Source: Pseudochrobactrum saccharolyticum (GTDB taxonomy: Bacteria > Pseudomonadota > Alphaproteobacteria > Rhizobiales > Rhizobiaceae). From it: 64,000 bases of DNA. The DNA lies in NCBI RefSeq assembly GCF_008801715.1, contig NZ_VZPG01000006.1, positions 186,001 to 250,000 on the forward strand, given 5' to 3'. The position numbers and the translations under genes are program-made. Numbering within the stretch: the stretch's first letter is position 1; every line of letters begins with the position of its first letter. Below the pieces are notes generated by a model that saw only the letters and a program-made list of their open reading frames with translations, searched no databases and had not been told where the DNA came from. Of the stretch, positions 1-10,179 are shown piece by piece.

Positions 1-1
1 T

Positions 2-664
2 CTGAAACCGGGCTCGGCAACCCGTCCGTTTTTTGGCATCAAGCCACAGCTGGTGGACGCGGAAGGTGCTGTGATCGAAGGCGCGGCTGACGGCAATCTC
101 TGCATCACCGATTCATGGCCGGGTCAGATGCGTACACTCTATGGTGATCACCGCCGCTTCATTGAGGCTTACTTCACCACCTATAAGGGCAAATATTTCA
201 CCGGTGACGGCTGCCGCCGTGATGAAGACGGCTATTACTGGATTACCGGTCGCGTCGATGACGTGCTGAATATTTCCGGCCACCGTCTCGGCACTGCGGA
301 AATTGAATCGGCACTGGTTTCGCACCACTCGGTATCGGAAGCTGCCGTTGTCGGCTATCCGCATCCGATCAAGGGTCAGGGCATCTATTGCTATGTCACG
401 CTGATGACCGGCGAAGCAGAGCATGATGAAGATGCGCTGCGCAAAGAACTGACCAAGCATGTGCGCAGTGAAATCGGACCGATTGCAACACCGGATATGA
501 TCCAATTTGCACCGGGTCTGCCAAAGACCCGTTCGGGCAAGATCATGCGCCGAATCTTACGTAAAATTGCGGAAGATGATTTTGGTGCACTCGGCGATAC
601 ATCAACTCTGGCCGATCCGGCAGTGGTGGATGATCTGATCGAAAAGCGTCAGAACCGTAAGTGA
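2..664 (+). CDS. acs: acetyl-CoA synthetase, C-terminal part (5' end outside window)
   Basis: Joins acetate to CoA using ATP (adenylate-forming enzyme, cytosol). The frame is open from base 2, so about 220 C-terminal residues are visible and the start lies upstream. Visible signatures are the hinge motif [21 protein letters not shown], the [12 protein letters not shown] segment, and [11 protein letters not shown] near the C-terminus, whose lysine is the catalytic residue that is acetylation-controlled in the family. It ends just before a strong bidirectional hairpin terminator shared with the convergent epimerase gene. Assignment to Acs rather than another acyl-CoA synthetase rests on this C-terminal domain; confidence is high. 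Confidence 0.95.
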   Translation: MKPGSATRPFFGIKPQLVDAEGAVIEGAADGNLCITDSWPGQMRTLYGDHRRFIEAYFTTYKGKYFTGDGCRRDEDGYYWITGRVDDVLNISGHRLGTAEIESALVSHHSVSEAAVVGYPHPIKGQGIYCYVTLMTGEAEHDEDALRKELTKHVRSEIGPIATPDMIQFAPGLPKTRSGKIMRRILRKIAEDDFGALGDTSTLADPAVVDDLIEKRQNRK

Positions 665-670
665 CAGAAT

Positions 671-699
671 AAAAGGCCGGTTCAACCGGCCTTTTTATT
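671..699. terminator. bidirectional rho-independent terminator, acs / epimerase
   Basis: AAAGGCCGGTT-CA-AACCGGCCTTTTT forms a GC-rich stem with A-run and T-run on the two sides, so it can act on both strands. The last codons and the stop of the minus-strand epimerase gene are inside the hairpin. Confidence 0.85.
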
Positions 700-1560
700 T
701 ATATAGGCATCGGCCATTGCGGTCATATCCGGCTGGCCGTCATGATAGATAAAACCAGCTGCCTTCAGATCACTGCCATCAATAATCAGATCTTCAAAAA
801 GCTGCTCATACATGGCTTTTTTGCCCAAGAGTGTCAGCCCTGCTTTCATCAGCGGGCGTGGCACAGGCACCATTCTGTTCGCTTTGCCCATTGTCTGCCG
901 CAACCTTGTGACAAGCTGTTTTGTCGACAGCAAAACCGGATCAGCCAGATGGAAAATCCGGCGGTCAATTTGTGACTGACCGGCCAGAGCCATAAATTCC
1001 AGTGCCCGCACCACATTATTACAAGAAACAAAACTGCGCTGATTATTGGCACAGCCAAAGGGCAAAGGCACAGCACTGTCGCAAAGCTTCAATAACAGGC
1101 GCAAATTACCGGGGGCATCGGCACCATAAACCAGCGCAGGACGCGCAATACCGATTTCAAGCTCCTGCATTTTCAAAAGCCCTTGTTCCGCCAGTGCTTT
1201 TGCATGCCCGTAATCAGACAGCGGGCGATAGGACAAATCTGTTGTCAGCGGTGACGGATGCCCCGCAACCACATTAATTGTCGAAACAAAGATGAAGCGC
1301 TTCACTCCCGCCATGCGTGCCTGTTCAGCCAAAGCCAAAACCAGCCGGTGATTAACCGCGTCCATCTCTGCGGGGTCGGCAGCATTGCTTCCGCTTCTGT
1401 GCGCAATGCCTGCACAATGGATGACACATTCTATACCGGAAAAATCAGGCTCACTCAGCTCATGCCGCGCAATAATCCGTACTTCATGCGCCTGTTCACG
1501 CAGATGCATGACAAGTCTGCGCCCGATAAACCCGCCAGCACCGGTAACCGCAATTTTCAT
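682..1560 (-). CDS. NAD-dependent epimerase/dehydratase (extended SDR)
   Basis: Extended short-chain dehydrogenase of about 292 residues. The N-terminus has the Rossmann motif TGAGGFIGRRL, followed by the CAGIAH segment, the FVSTINV strand and the catalytic-type SDYGHAKALAEQ (YxxxK). This architecture fits nucleotide-sugar epimerases/dehydratases acting in polysaccharide or O-antigen synthesis; the substrate cannot be told from sequence. It is a single gene convergent with acs, and its stop codon lies within the shared terminator. Confidence 0.85.
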   Translation of the reverse strand: MKIAVTGAGGFIGRRLVMHLREQAHEVRIIARHELSEPDFSGIECVIHCAGIAHRSGSNAADPAEMDAVNHRLVLALAEQARMAGVKRFIFVSTINVVAGHPSPLTTDLSYRPLSDYGHAKALAEQGLLKMQELEIGIARPALVYGADAPGNLRLLLKLCDSAVPLPFGCANNQRSFVSCNNVVRALEFMALAGQSQIDRRIFHLADPVLLSTKQLVTRLRQTMGKANRMVPVPRPLMKAGLTLLGKKAMYEQLFEDLIIDGSDLKAAGFIYHDGQPDMTAMADAYINKKAG

Positions 1561-1649
1561 CTGTCAAACCCGTATTTGAAATACCTGTTTTCCTGATAGC
1601 AATGCTCTGGCAATAATCATACCGCTTTGCAGTCAAATGAGGCCGGATC

Positions 1650-2102
1650 ATGCATTTTCACTTCAGCCCCGCATGTTCAGAAGATTTCAGCAGATTATTG
1701 GAGCTGCGCCTGCTCACCATGCGGGAAAGCCTTGAACGGATCGGCCGTTTTGACCCGCAGCGAGCGTTTGAACGTTTTCAGAACAGCTTCCGCCCGCAGC
1801 ACACACGCTTAATCCTGATCGGCAACCAGTTCGCCGGATGTGTTGCGCTGGGGCCTGACAAAGACGACTGGCTTCTGGAGCATTTTTATATAGCGCCGGA
1901 ATTTCAGGGAATTCGCTTAGGGAGCTTTGTTTTAGCGCAACTGATTACCGAAGCTGAACAGGCAAAGAAAATTATAAAGCTCAGTGTCTTACAAAAAAGC
2001 GATGCTGCACGATTTTATGAAAAACACGGCTTTCACAAAACCGGCGAGGATGAATGGGACATCTATTATGCCCGCCTCCCCACCATTTCACGTGAATCAT
2101 AG
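1650..2102 (+). CDS. GNAT family N-acetyltransferase
   Basis: Small GNAT-fold acetyltransferase of 150 residues. The acetyl-CoA binding region is recognisable in LLEHFYIAPEFQGIRLGSFVLAQLI (motif A, a Q/RxxGxG/S-like loop) and the C-terminal ARFYEKHGFHKTGE strand is typical of GNAT motif B. A GAGG ribosome binding site lies about 8 bases before the ATG. The acceptor substrate is unknown. It is convergent with the DUF1674 gene. Confidence 0.82.
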   Translation: MHFHFSPACSEDFSRLLELRLLTMRESLERIGRFDPQRAFERFQNSFRPQHTRLILIGNQFAGCVALGPDKDDWLLEHFYIAPEFQGIRLGSFVLAQLITEAEQAKKIIKLSVLQKSDAARFYEKHGFHKTGEDEWDIYYARLPTISRES

Positions 2103-2120
2103 AAAAGGAAAAATCCGTCT

Positions 2121-2369
2121 TTAAAAATCAATTGTCCGGCCTTTGATTTCCCAATCACCATAGCGCGCCGGATCTTTACCACCGCGACCACCGATTTCTT
2201 TTGCCGCTTCTGCCTGCTGTTCTGCGGCGCGGCGCTCTTCAGCCTCCAGCAAAGCACGCTGGGCGGCAGGTGGCAGGTCTTCAAATTTTTTGCGTGGTGC
2301 AGGGGCATCCGATTTTTGATAATCTGCCAATGAAACCACATTATTCGCTGATGGTGTTTCATTATCCAT
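2121..2369 (-). CDS. DUF1674 protein, SDHAF4-like succinate dehydrogenase assembly factor
   Basis: A short protein of about 82 residues with a Gln/Ala/Glu-rich helix and the conserved C-terminus GGRGGKDPARYGDWE-xKGRTIDF that defines DUF1674. The eukaryotic homologue SDHAF4 chaperones the flavinated SdhA subunit of complex II, and the bacterial member is presumed to act similarly. I chose the ATG at 2369 because AGGA sits 8 bases upstream; an in-frame start nine codons earlier (2396) has no better signal. Confidence 0.8.
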   Translation of the reverse strand: MDNETPSANNVVSLADYQKSDAPAPRKKFEDLPPAAQRALLEAEERRAAEQQAEAAKEIGGRGGKDPARYGDWEIKGRTIDF

Positions 2370-2518
2370 GGGTTTTATCCTGTCCGTCTGCAACATATAT
2401 CAAATTAAGTTTTAGCAGTGCTATCATAGCCCTTGTCTTATTGAAGATATAGTCTGCAAGCCCCATTTTATCATCACATGAAAATGACCTTATTGACGAA
2501 CCGGAACGGAGATACTGA

Positions 2519-3559
2519 ATGAACATGATGCGTACTGCCATGCTGATTGCCTTCATGACAGCCATGTTTATGAGTATCGGTTATCTGATCGGCGGCTCAG
2601 GCGGCATGATGATTGCTCTGGTGATAGCTGTTGCCATGAACTTCTTCAGCTACTGGAATTCCGACAAGATGGTGCTGCGTATGTATAATGCGCAGGAGGC
2701 GGATGAAAATACTGCACCGGAATATTACCGCATCGTCCGTGAATTGTCGGATCGCGCCGGTCTGCCAACACCTAGAATCTATGTCATCAACGAAGATCAG
2801 CCCAATGCTTTTGCCACCGGCCGCAATCCGGAAAATGCAGCCGTTGCTGCCACAACCGGCCTGTTGCAGCGTCTGAACAAGCAGGAAGTTGCTGCCGTGA
2901 TGGCGCATGAACTTGCGCATGTGCAAAACCGCGACACGCTGACCATGACGATCACCGCGACGCTTGCCGGTGCGATTTCCATGCTCGGCAATTTCGCTAT
3001 GTTCTTTGGCGGCAATCGTGAAAACAACAATGCTCTGAGCATGATCGGCACAATCATCGCGATGATTGTTGCGCCTTTTGCGGCGATGATTGTGCAGATG
3101 GCTGTCAGCCGTACCCGTGAATATGCCGCTGACCGGCGCGGCGCGGAAATCTGCGGCAACCCGCTCTGGCTGGCCTCGGCTTTGAACAAGATTGCGCGCG
3201 GCGCCCATGAAACTGTCAATGAAGAGGCGGAGCATAATCCGGCAACCGCGCATATGTTTATTATCAATCCTTTGAGCGGCCGCGGCGCGGATAATCTGTT
3301 CTCCACCCACCCTGATACGGCAAACCGTATTGCCGCTCTGGAGGGCATTGCGCAGGAAATGGGCATTAATTCTGTCTATGATAATACAGATAATGGTTTT
3401 CAGAACCGTCAGTCTGGTGCATATAGCCCGACAAATAGCCAATCACAGAACCGCCCGCGCAGTACACCGTCACGGAATAATCCGTGGGGGCAAACGCCGC
3501 AGAGTGGTTCATCACCGGATGATGAGCCGGAAAAACCCTATAAAGGACCGTGGTCTTGA
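2519..3559 (+). CDS. htpX: HtpX membrane zinc metalloprotease
   Basis: M48B-family inner-membrane protease that degrades misfolded membrane proteins. It begins with two predicted transmembrane helices (about residues 5-45), has the zinc motif HELAH in [14 protein letters not shown], two more hydrophobic helices after it (about residues 145-200), and the third ligand region [15 protein letters not shown] low-complexity Asn/Ser/Gln/Pro tail of about 50 residues follows residue ~295. The 346-residue length is slightly long because of that tail. Its stop overlaps the likely TTG start of rsmB, so the two are probably cotranscribed. Confidence 0.95.
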   Translation: MNMMRTAMLIAFMTAMFMSIGYLIGGSGGMMIALVIAVAMNFFSYWNSDKMVLRMYNAQEADENTAPEYYRIVRELSDRAGLPTPRIYVINEDQPNAFATGRNPENAAVAATTGLLQRLNKQEVAAVMAHELAHVQNRDTLTMTITATLAGAISMLGNFAMFFGGNRENNNALSMIGTIIAMIVAPFAAMIVQMAVSRTREYAADRRGAEICGNPLWLASALNKIARGAHETVNEEAEHNPATAHMFIINPLSGRGADNLFSTHPDTANRIAALEGIAQEMGINSVYDNTDNGFQNRQSGAYSPTNSQSQNRPRSTPSRNNPWGQTPQSGSSPDDEPEKPYKGPWS

Positions 3560-4995
3560 ACGATAAAAACCCTGCCGCAAAACGCACCGGCTTTCGCTCA
3601 GATAAAAAGCCGTTTGATAAGCAGAGTCAAAATCAGGATCATAATCTTGGTCAGTCCGAGGCCGAATATCGCGCAAAGCTTGAAGCAGAGCATCCGGGTC
3701 TGAATGTGCGCCAATGCGCTGCCAAACTGCTCAATGCCGTGGTTGCCAAGAACACATCGCTGGACGGCCTCACGGATGCGCATCACGGTCACCCGCAATA
3801 TATGGAACTGGATGACCGCGACCGTTCACTTGTGCGCGCTATTCTCGGCACCGCCTTGCGCAATCGCAACACCATTGAAACAGCCTTGTGCAAGCTGCTC
3901 GACCGTCCGCTGCCTGCCAATGCGACTGCCTTGCAGCAATTGCTCCATGTCGGTGCGGCACAGATCCTCTATCTCGACGTACCGGATCATGCAGCCGTTG
4001 ATCTGGCTGTGACTTCCGCCAATATCGATCCGCGCAACCGCAAATATGCCAGCCTCGTCAATGCCGTGCTGCGCCGCCTCACCCGCAATAAAGAACGCGC
4101 TATCGAGCTGAAAATTCCGAACGGCCCTGAATGGTATATTGAAGGCCTGACTAAAACCTATGGCAAGAAACAGGCAGAAGCCATTCTGGCGATGCAGGCC
4201 TATGAACCATCCATTGATCTGACGGTTAAAAGCAACCCGGCAGAATGGGCTGAAAAACTCGGCGGCACGCTGCTGCCAAACGGCTCCGTGCGTCTCGGTT
4301 CCTTTGAGGGCGCCCTCACCTCGCTGGAAGGTTTTGCAGAAGGCGAATGGTGGGTGCAGGATGCGGCAGCAAGCCTGCCTGCAACTTTGCTCGGTGATAT
4401 CAAAGGCAAACGCGTTGCCGATCTTTGCGCCGCACCCGGCGGCAAAACTGCTCAGCTGATTATGGCCGGAGCTAAAGTCACCGCATTCGATATCAATAAG
4501 AACCGCCTCAAGCGTCTGAAAAGCAATCTCGACCGTCTGCAACTGGAAGCGGAACTGATCGCGACCAATATTCTCGATTATCAGACAGACGAGTTGTTTG
4601 ACGCCATTCTGCTGGATGCGCCTTGCTCATCCACCGGTACAGTGCGCCGCCATCCGGATGTACTCTGGACAAAAACACCGGATGATATTGTCCGGCTGGC
4701 ACAGGTACAGGCCAAACTTCTTCGTCATGCCATTTCTCTGGTCAAACCGGACGGCATTATTGTCTTCTCCAATTGCTCGCTTAACCGCGAGGAAGGTGAA
4801 GATATGGCGCAGGCTATTCTTGCAGAAGGCGTGCTGAAATCCGAACCATTCAAGGTGCAAGAACTGAAGGGAATGGAACAGCTGATTACAGATCAGGGCT
4901 TCCTGCGTTCAACGCCTGCTGATTTGCCTCATGATGAGCCGAAAATGGCCGGTCTTGACGGTTTCTTTGCTGCGCGCTTCCGTCGTCCGGCCTGA
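3556..4995 (+). CDS. rsmB: 16S rRNA (cytosine967-C5)-methyltransferase RsmB
   Basis: SAM-dependent m5C rRNA methyltransferase. Residues ~45-190 form the NusB-like RNA binding domain and the C-terminal half is the Rossmann methyltransferase. Visible motifs are [13 protein letters not shown] (SAM binding), [16 protein letters not shown] (motif IV with PC) and [12 protein letters not shown] (motif VI catalytic Cys). The start is taken as TTG at 3556, overlapping the htpX stop (TTGA), because AAAGGA is 8 bases upstream; GTG at 3550 is possible but too close to that site. About 479 residues. Confidence 0.93.
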   Translation: MNDKNPAAKRTGFRSDKKPFDKQSQNQDHNLGQSEAEYRAKLEAEHPGLNVRQCAAKLLNAVVAKNTSLDGLTDAHHGHPQYMELDDRDRSLVRAILGTALRNRNTIETALCKLLDRPLPANATALQQLLHVGAAQILYLDVPDHAAVDLAVTSANIDPRNRKYASLVNAVLRRLTRNKERAIELKIPNGPEWYIEGLTKTYGKKQAEAILAMQAYEPSIDLTVKSNPAEWAEKLGGTLLPNGSVRLGSFEGALTSLEGFAEGEWWVQDAAASLPATLLGDIKGKRVADLCAAPGGKTAQLIMAGAKVTAFDINKNRLKRLKSNLDRLQLEAELIATNILDYQTDELFDAILLDAPCSSTGTVRRHPDVLWTKTPDDIVRLAQVQAKLLRHAISLVKPDGIIVFSNCSLNREEGEDMAQAILAEGVLKSEPFKVQELKGMEQLITDQGFLRSTPADLPHDEPKMAGLDGFFAARFRRPA

Positions 4996-5172
4996 AAACC
5001 AGCCAATAACTTATCTGTTTCTTAAAAAAACATGCCGATCCACATCATTCCGCAGCTCTTGGTTAACAAAGAGTTCACTATTGCCGTGGAATGATAGATC
5101 ATAGCGCATGAATAACGAAGCATATCGCCGCCGGATTTGTCCGTACCGATACGCTCTAAGGAGTACCCTGCC

Positions 5173-6900
5173 GTGAATGTCGCGCTGAGCGAAACCCCGC
5201 ATCTGTGGACACTGGCCGTTGCCCAAGGCTGGCGACGTTTCAGCAGACGTGTGCGGCGCGGGCCGATGTTTCGCTGGCGTTTTTCCGGCTTTACACCGGA
5301 ACGCGTGCTGATTGCTCCGCCGGATTTGCGCGTTGCTGATCCGCAGCTGGCACAGGAATTTTATCACGGCCGCTATGCGCTGGCCGGTCGTCTGGTGGAA
5401 ACCGGCGGCATCTCCCCTTTTGCCATTGAACCACCGACAGATGCATGGGAAGCCTCGCTGCATTCCTTTGGCTGGCTTCGCAATATGCGCGCCGCCGGAA
5501 CCGAACTGGCTATGGTCAATGCCCGCGCTCTGGTCGAAGACTGGATCCGTATGCATGGCAAGCGCATTGAAGGCATTGCCTGGTCGCCGGAAATTACCGC
5601 GCAGCGCATTATCGCATGGCTCCAGCATTCCAACATCATTCTTGCCACCTCCGATCTCGCCACCTATCGCAAATTCATGCGCTCGCTGGCGATGCAGGTA
5701 CGCTATTTGCGCACCATGACCGGTGTGATGGATGATGGTGAAGATAAATTACGCGCACGTATTGCGCTGGCTTTTGCCAGTCTTGCACTGCCGGTCTCGC
5801 AATCCATGGCGCGTTCGGCACGCCGCCATCTTGAATATGAGCTGAACCGGCAGATACTGGCCGATGGCGGCCATATTTCGCGCAATCCTGCTGCTATTCT
5901 GGAATTGCTGGCCGATCTGCTGCCACTGCGCCAGACCTATAGCAACGGCAATGAATCGCCGCCCAAAGCTCTGATTGAAACCGTTGAGCGTATGCTGCCA
6001 GCCTTGCGTTTCTTCCGTCATCAGGATGGCAGTCTGGCATTGTTCAATGGCGTGGGACCTACCTTGCCGGAGCGTCTGATTTCCGTGTTGCGCCATGATG
6101 AAACGGATGGCGCGCCGCTCACTCATGCACCGCATTCCGGCTATGAGCGCCTGCATATGGGCTCGACCACAATCATTGCCGATACGGGTCTGCCGCCACC
6201 GGTCACCGCATCACGCGATGCCCATGCCGGTTGTCTGGCATTTGAAATGTCCTCCGGTCGCCAGCGTTACATTGTCAATTCCGGTATCGACCGTTACGGC
6301 CCGCCGGAATTCCGGCCGCTTGGCCGCACCACAGCGGCCCATTCCACGGCAACGATCAACGACACGTCTTCGTGCCGTTTCAGCCTCAATTCCAGCATTT
6401 CCAGCGTTCTCGGCACACCAATTATTGCAGGCCCGACCAGTGTCAGACGTCAACGACTGGAAGGTATGGGCGAACAGGGTTTTGTTGCCAGTCATGACGG
6501 TTATGTGCGGCTGTTCGGCTATACCCATGAGCGTCAGGTTGTGCTCTCTCATAATGGCAGTCTGATTGAAGGTGTTGACCGCTTTATCAAGTCGCATCTG
6601 AAAACCACGCGCAGCGGTAAAAACAAACAGCAATCCGATCTGGTGACAGTGCGCTTTCATATTCATCCGCAGGTCTATATCCGCATGGATGAAGACGGTG
6701 TGGTGCATCTGACCGCCGATCACGATGACAGCTGGGCATTTTCCTGTGCCGATGTCATGCCGCAGCTTGAAGATTCCATCTTCTTCGCCGGTTTCCGTGG
6801 GCCTGTGCGCTCGCGCCAGATCGTGCTGACCTTCTCTGCGACAGCGAGTGACCACGTCAGCTGGCGCTTTACCCGCACCGGCCTTGGTCAGTATGTATGA
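5173..6900 (+). CDS. heparinase II/III family protein
   Basis: Predicted polysaccharide lyase-like protein (about 575 residues) with an alpha-helical toroid in the first ~350 residues (EDWIR, ITAQRIIAWLQHSN segments) and a C-terminal heparinase II/III beta-sandwich domain (SSGRQRYIVNSGIDRYGPPE, TAAHSTATINDTSS). Homologues are common in Hyphomicrobiales, usually between rsmB and purH as here, and lack a characterised substrate. I place the start at GTG 5173 because AAGGAG (5158-5163) sits 9 bases upstream; an in-frame TTG at 5137 lacks such a site. Confidence 0.85.
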   Translation: MNVALSETPHLWTLAVAQGWRRFSRRVRRGPMFRWRFSGFTPERVLIAPPDLRVADPQLAQEFYHGRYALAGRLVETGGISPFAIEPPTDAWEASLHSFGWLRNMRAAGTELAMVNARALVEDWIRMHGKRIEGIAWSPEITAQRIIAWLQHSNIILATSDLATYRKFMRSLAMQVRYLRTMTGVMDDGEDKLRARIALAFASLALPVSQSMARSARRHLEYELNRQILADGGHISRNPAAILELLADLLPLRQTYSNGNESPPKALIETVERMLPALRFFRHQDGSLALFNGVGPTLPERLISVLRHDETDGAPLTHAPHSGYERLHMGSTTIIADTGLPPPVTASRDAHAGCLAFEMSSGRQRYIVNSGIDRYGPPEFRPLGRTTAAHSTATINDTSSCRFSLNSSISSVLGTPIIAGPTSVRRQRLEGMGEQGFVASHDGYVRLFGYTHERQVVLSHNGSLIEGVDRFIKSHLKTTRSGKNKQQSDLVTVRFHIHPQVYIRMDEDGVVHLTADHDDSWAFSCADVMPQLEDSIFFAGFRGPVRSRQIVLTFSATASDHVSWRFTRTGLGQYV

Positions 6901-7035
6901 ATGTCATAAAAATCTAGGATTCCTCGCGCGCCTGTGATACGCCGCCTTTGTCCCACTTTACCGGATTGATGTATGCGACGGGTAATCAGATCCGTCCAGA
7001 CGCATTGTCCCGACATAAAGCACAAAGAGACCGTC

Positions 7036-8649
7036 ATGGCTGTCAGCTCCAAACATATTCCCGCTCCTGATCTTTTCCCTGTGCGCCGCGCACTGCTTTC
7101 CGTATCGGATAAAACCGGTCTGGTAGACTTTGCCCGCGCTTTGCACGCAAAGGGCGTTGAGCTTCTGTCCACCGGCGGTACCGCCAAATCCATCGCAGCA
7201 GCGGGTATTCCGGTGCGCGACGTTTCGGAAATTACCAATTTCCCTGAGATCATGGATGGCCGCGTCAAGACATTGCACCCGGGCGTTCACGGCGGTCTGC
7301 TCGCTGTGCGTAATGATCCAGAACATGTTGCGGCGATGGAAGCCCACAATATTACCGGCATCGATCTGGTAGTAATCAATCTCTATCCGTTTGAAGAAGT
7401 GCGCTATCAGGGCGGTGACTACGACACCACCGTTGAAAATATCGACATCGGCGGCCCTGCGATGATCCGCGCTTCCGCCAAAAACCATGCCTATGTGACC
7501 ATCGTCACCGATCCTAACGATTATGACAGCGTTGTTGCTGAACTGGAAACCGGTAACGGTTCCCTGCCTTATGCTTTTCGTCAGCGCATGGCCGGTAAGG
7601 CTTTTGCCCGTACCGCTGCTTATGATGCCGCAATTTCCGGCTGGTTTGCTGAAACCACAAAGGAAGAAGCACCACTGCACCGTGCACTCGCCGGTAAACT
7701 GCATTCCGTGATGCGTTATGGTGAAAACCCGCATCAGCAGGCCGGTTTCTATCTGACCGGTGAAACCCGCGCCGGTGTGGCCACCGCCACCCAGCTTCAG
7801 GGCAAGCAGCTGTCCTACAACAACATCAATGATACAGATGCGGCCTATGAACTGGTGGCAGAATTTGATCCGGCGAAGGTCGCAGCCGTTGCAATCATCA
7901 AGCACGCCAATCCGTGCGGTGTAGCTGAAGGTACATCGCTGAAAGACGCTTATCTCAAGGCCTATGCCTGCGATACAGTTTCGGCTTTCGGCGGCATTGT
8001 CGCTCTCAACCGTACACTGGATGCGGAAGCTGCTGAGGAAATCGTCAAGATTTTCACTGAAGTGATTATCGCACCGGATGCAACACCGGAAGCACAGGCA
8101 ATTGTTGCCGCCAAGAAGAACCTGCGTCTGCTGGTAACCGGCGGTCTGCCGGATGTCCGCGCACCGGGCATTGCCGCTAAAACCGTTGCCGGCGGCCTGC
8201 TGATCCAGAACCGTGACAATGGCAATGTTGATGATCTCGACCTTAAAGTCGTTACCAAGCGCGCACCAACCGAACAGGAAATGATTGACCTGAAATTTGC
8301 TTTCCGTGTTGCCAAACACGTTAAGTCCAATGCGATTGTCTATGTTAAAGACGGCGCAACTGTTGGTGTCGGCGCAGGCCAGATGAGCCGCATTGACTCT
8401 TCCCGTATTGCAGCGCGCAAGGCAGAAGATGCAGCAGCAGTAGCTGGCGGCGAGCCGCTTACCAAAGGCTCAGTTGTTGCTTCCGATGCTTTCTTCCCGT
8501 TTGCTGATGGCCTGATCTCGGCAGTTGAAGCCGGTGCCACAGCTGTTATCCAGCCGGGTGGTTCTATGCGTGATGATGAAGTGATTGCAGCGGCTGATGC
8601 AGCAGGCATTGCCATGGTCTTTACCGGCATGCGCCACTTCCGCCACTAA
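7036..8649 (+). CDS. purH: bifunctional AICAR formyltransferase / IMP cyclohydrolase PurH
   Basis: Catalyses the last two steps of purine synthesis. The N-terminal MGS-like cyclohydrolase domain shows [24 protein letters not shown] and [17 protein letters not shown]; the C-terminal transformylase domain shows [32 protein letters not shown] and a [11 protein letters not shown] end. Starting at ATG 7036 gives 537 residues, the usual family length; an upstream in-frame start (6973) would add an unconserved leader. A strong terminator follows. Confidence 0.97.
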   Translation: MAVSSKHIPAPDLFPVRRALLSVSDKTGLVDFARALHAKGVELLSTGGTAKSIAAAGIPVRDVSEITNFPEIMDGRVKTLHPGVHGGLLAVRNDPEHVAAMEAHNITGIDLVVINLYPFEEVRYQGGDYDTTVENIDIGGPAMIRASAKNHAYVTIVTDPNDYDSVVAELETGNGSLPYAFRQRMAGKAFARTAAYDAAISGWFAETTKEEAPLHRALAGKLHSVMRYGENPHQQAGFYLTGETRAGVATATQLQGKQLSYNNINDTDAAYELVAEFDPAKVAAVAIIKHANPCGVAEGTSLKDAYLKAYACDTVSAFGGIVALNRTLDAEAAEEIVKIFTEVIIAPDATPEAQAIVAAKKNLRLLVTGGLPDVRAPGIAAKTVAGGLLIQNRDNGNVDDLDLKVVTKRAPTEQEMIDLKFAFRVAKHVKSNAIVYVKDGATVGVGAGQMSRIDSSRIAARKAEDAAAVAGGEPLTKGSVVASDAFFPFADGLISAVEAGATAVIQPGGSMRDDEVIAAADAAGIAMVFTGMRHFRH

Positions 8650-8663
8650 CAGGCATACTCAAA

Positions 8664-8695
8664 TAAAAAAGGCGGCTTTTCAGCCGCCTTTTTTA
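8664..8695. terminator. terminator shared by purH and the convergent MFS gene
   Basis: AAAAAAGGCGGCT-TTTC-AGCCGCCTTTTTT, a 7-bp GC stem with A/T runs on both sides, bidirectional. Confidence 0.9.
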
Positions 8696-10087
8696 TTATT
8701 CTGATTTTGCCGGATAAGGCGTTCTGACCGCCAGATATAGTCCGGCCACAAAAAACAGAACCAGTACCGCAATACCAAGGCGCGGTGAGCCGCTGGCTGC
8801 TGTCATGCTCGCCACCAGAAACGGTGCCAGAAAACTGGTTGCGCGTCCGGCCAGTGCATAAATACCGAAATAGCGTCCTGCCTCATGGGGCTCGACACTG
8901 CGGGCAAACCACGAGCGGGAAGACGCCTGCACCGGCCCGAAAGCAATGCCGATCAGCATCCCGAAAGCCAGATAGGCTTTTTCTCCACCGGAGGAAAACA
9001 GACCTGTATTACTGTCGGGCGGAAAATGTACCAGACCATAAAGCGTGTAGTCCGGCCCTGTAGAAACAATGCCCAATGTGGCAATCAGCAACAGCACCAG
9101 CGATATCACCACCACCCATTTGGAGCCGAACCAGCTATCCACATAGCTGGCAAACCAGCAGCCGAAAATCGCCACGACATTGAGGATAATACCGAACAGA
9201 CCAATCTCGGTGATTGACCAACCAAACATCGCCGCAGCAAAACCGCCGCCCAGCGCCAGCAATGCATTGACGCCATCCTGATAGATCATCCGCGCGATCA
9301 GAAAACGGAACAGAGCCGCCTTTTTGCGCACTTCATGCAGCGTTTCTTTCAGCTCTGCCAGACCTTCGCCAATGGCGGCTTTCAGCCCCATGCCCTTTTC
9401 CTGATCCGGCGTGAAGATAAACATCGGCAGAATGAAAATCAGATACCACAGCGCTGCAATCGGCCCCGTGATACGGGCATCCTCACCTTTCAGTGCATCT
9501 AGATGCCAGAGTGGTTCAATGCCGATCAGCGTTTTTCCTGTTTCCGGCGAGGCTGCCAGACAGGTGACGACAAAGATCAGCACGATCATTCCGGCGAGAT
9601 AACCCAGCCCCCATGCAAAATTCGACACCCGCCCGATATGCGAGGCTGGAATCAGCCTCGGCATCATGGAATCGTTGAAAACAATGGAGAATTCTGCGGC
9701 AACAGAAGCGCAGATGAAGGCCAGCAGAACCCAGACATAGCTTGATCCCGGTTCCGCGAACCACAGCAAAGTCAGGCTGATGATTTTGATGACAGCAAAG
9801 AAACCGATCCACGGTTTTCTTGCACCGGTTTTATCAGCAATTGAGCCCAGCGCCGGAGACAAAATTGCGATGACGATGCCCGCAAAAGCCACGCCGTAGC
9901 CCCATGCCGCCTGTCCTGCCACCGGATCAGCCGACATACGCGAGATAAAATAAGGGCCAAAAATGAAAGTGGTTACGACGGTAAAAAACGGCTGAGCCGC
10001 CCAGTCGAAAAACATCCAACCCCAGATGCCCTTATTCCATACGCTGTCATGCGTCGGTCGTTCTGCAGACGGATGTGTGATGCTCAA
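8696..10087 (-). CDS. MFS transporter, UMF1 (Atg22-like) family
   Basis: Inner-membrane carrier of 463 residues with about 12 predicted transmembrane helices. The N-terminal WGWMFFDWAAQPFF and the following FGPYF match the UMF1 group of the major facilitator superfamily, related to the yeast vacuolar amino-acid effluxer Atg22. Substrate unknown. The hydrophilic central loop around QEKGMGLKAAIGEGLAELKETLHEVRKK separates the two six-helix bundles. Single gene between two terminators. Confidence 0.87.
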   Translation of the reverse strand: MSITHPSAERPTHDSVWNKGIWGWMFFDWAAQPFFTVVTTFIFGPYFISRMSADPVAGQAAWGYGVAFAGIVIAILSPALGSIADKTGARKPWIGFFAVIKIISLTLLWFAEPGSSYVWVLLAFICASVAAEFSIVFNDSMMPRLIPASHIGRVSNFAWGLGYLAGMIVLIFVVTCLAASPETGKTLIGIEPLWHLDALKGEDARITGPIAALWYLIFILPMFIFTPDQEKGMGLKAAIGEGLAELKETLHEVRKKAALFRFLIARMIYQDGVNALLALGGGFAAAMFGWSITEIGLFGIILNVVAIFGCWFASYVDSWFGSKWVVVISLVLLLIATLGIVSTGPDYTLYGLVHFPPDSNTGLFSSGGEKAYLAFGMLIGIAFGPVQASSRSWFARSVEPHEAGRYFGIYALAGRATSFLAPFLVASMTAASGSPRLGIAVLVLFFVAGLYLAVRTPYPAKSE

Positions 10088-10126
10088 ATCACTGCCCCCA
10101 ATTCATCATTTCGGCTATTTAAAACA

Positions 10127-10153
10127 AAAGGGCCGGTTTAACACCAGCCCTTT
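10127..10153 (-). terminator. terminator of the NAD-glutamate dehydrogenase gene
   Basis: On the minus strand AAAGGGCTGG-loop-CCGGCCCTTT followed by TGTTTT, about 30 bases after the stop codon. Confidence 0.65.
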
Positions 10154-10179
10154 CTGTTATGTCGTTAATCAAGCGATGA

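Noticed and set aside
6958-8319. Long (453-codon) open frame antisense to purH
   Set aside because: Cys/His-rich shadow frame over a clearly conserved gene; other long antisense frames over gdh and htpX were rejected likewise.
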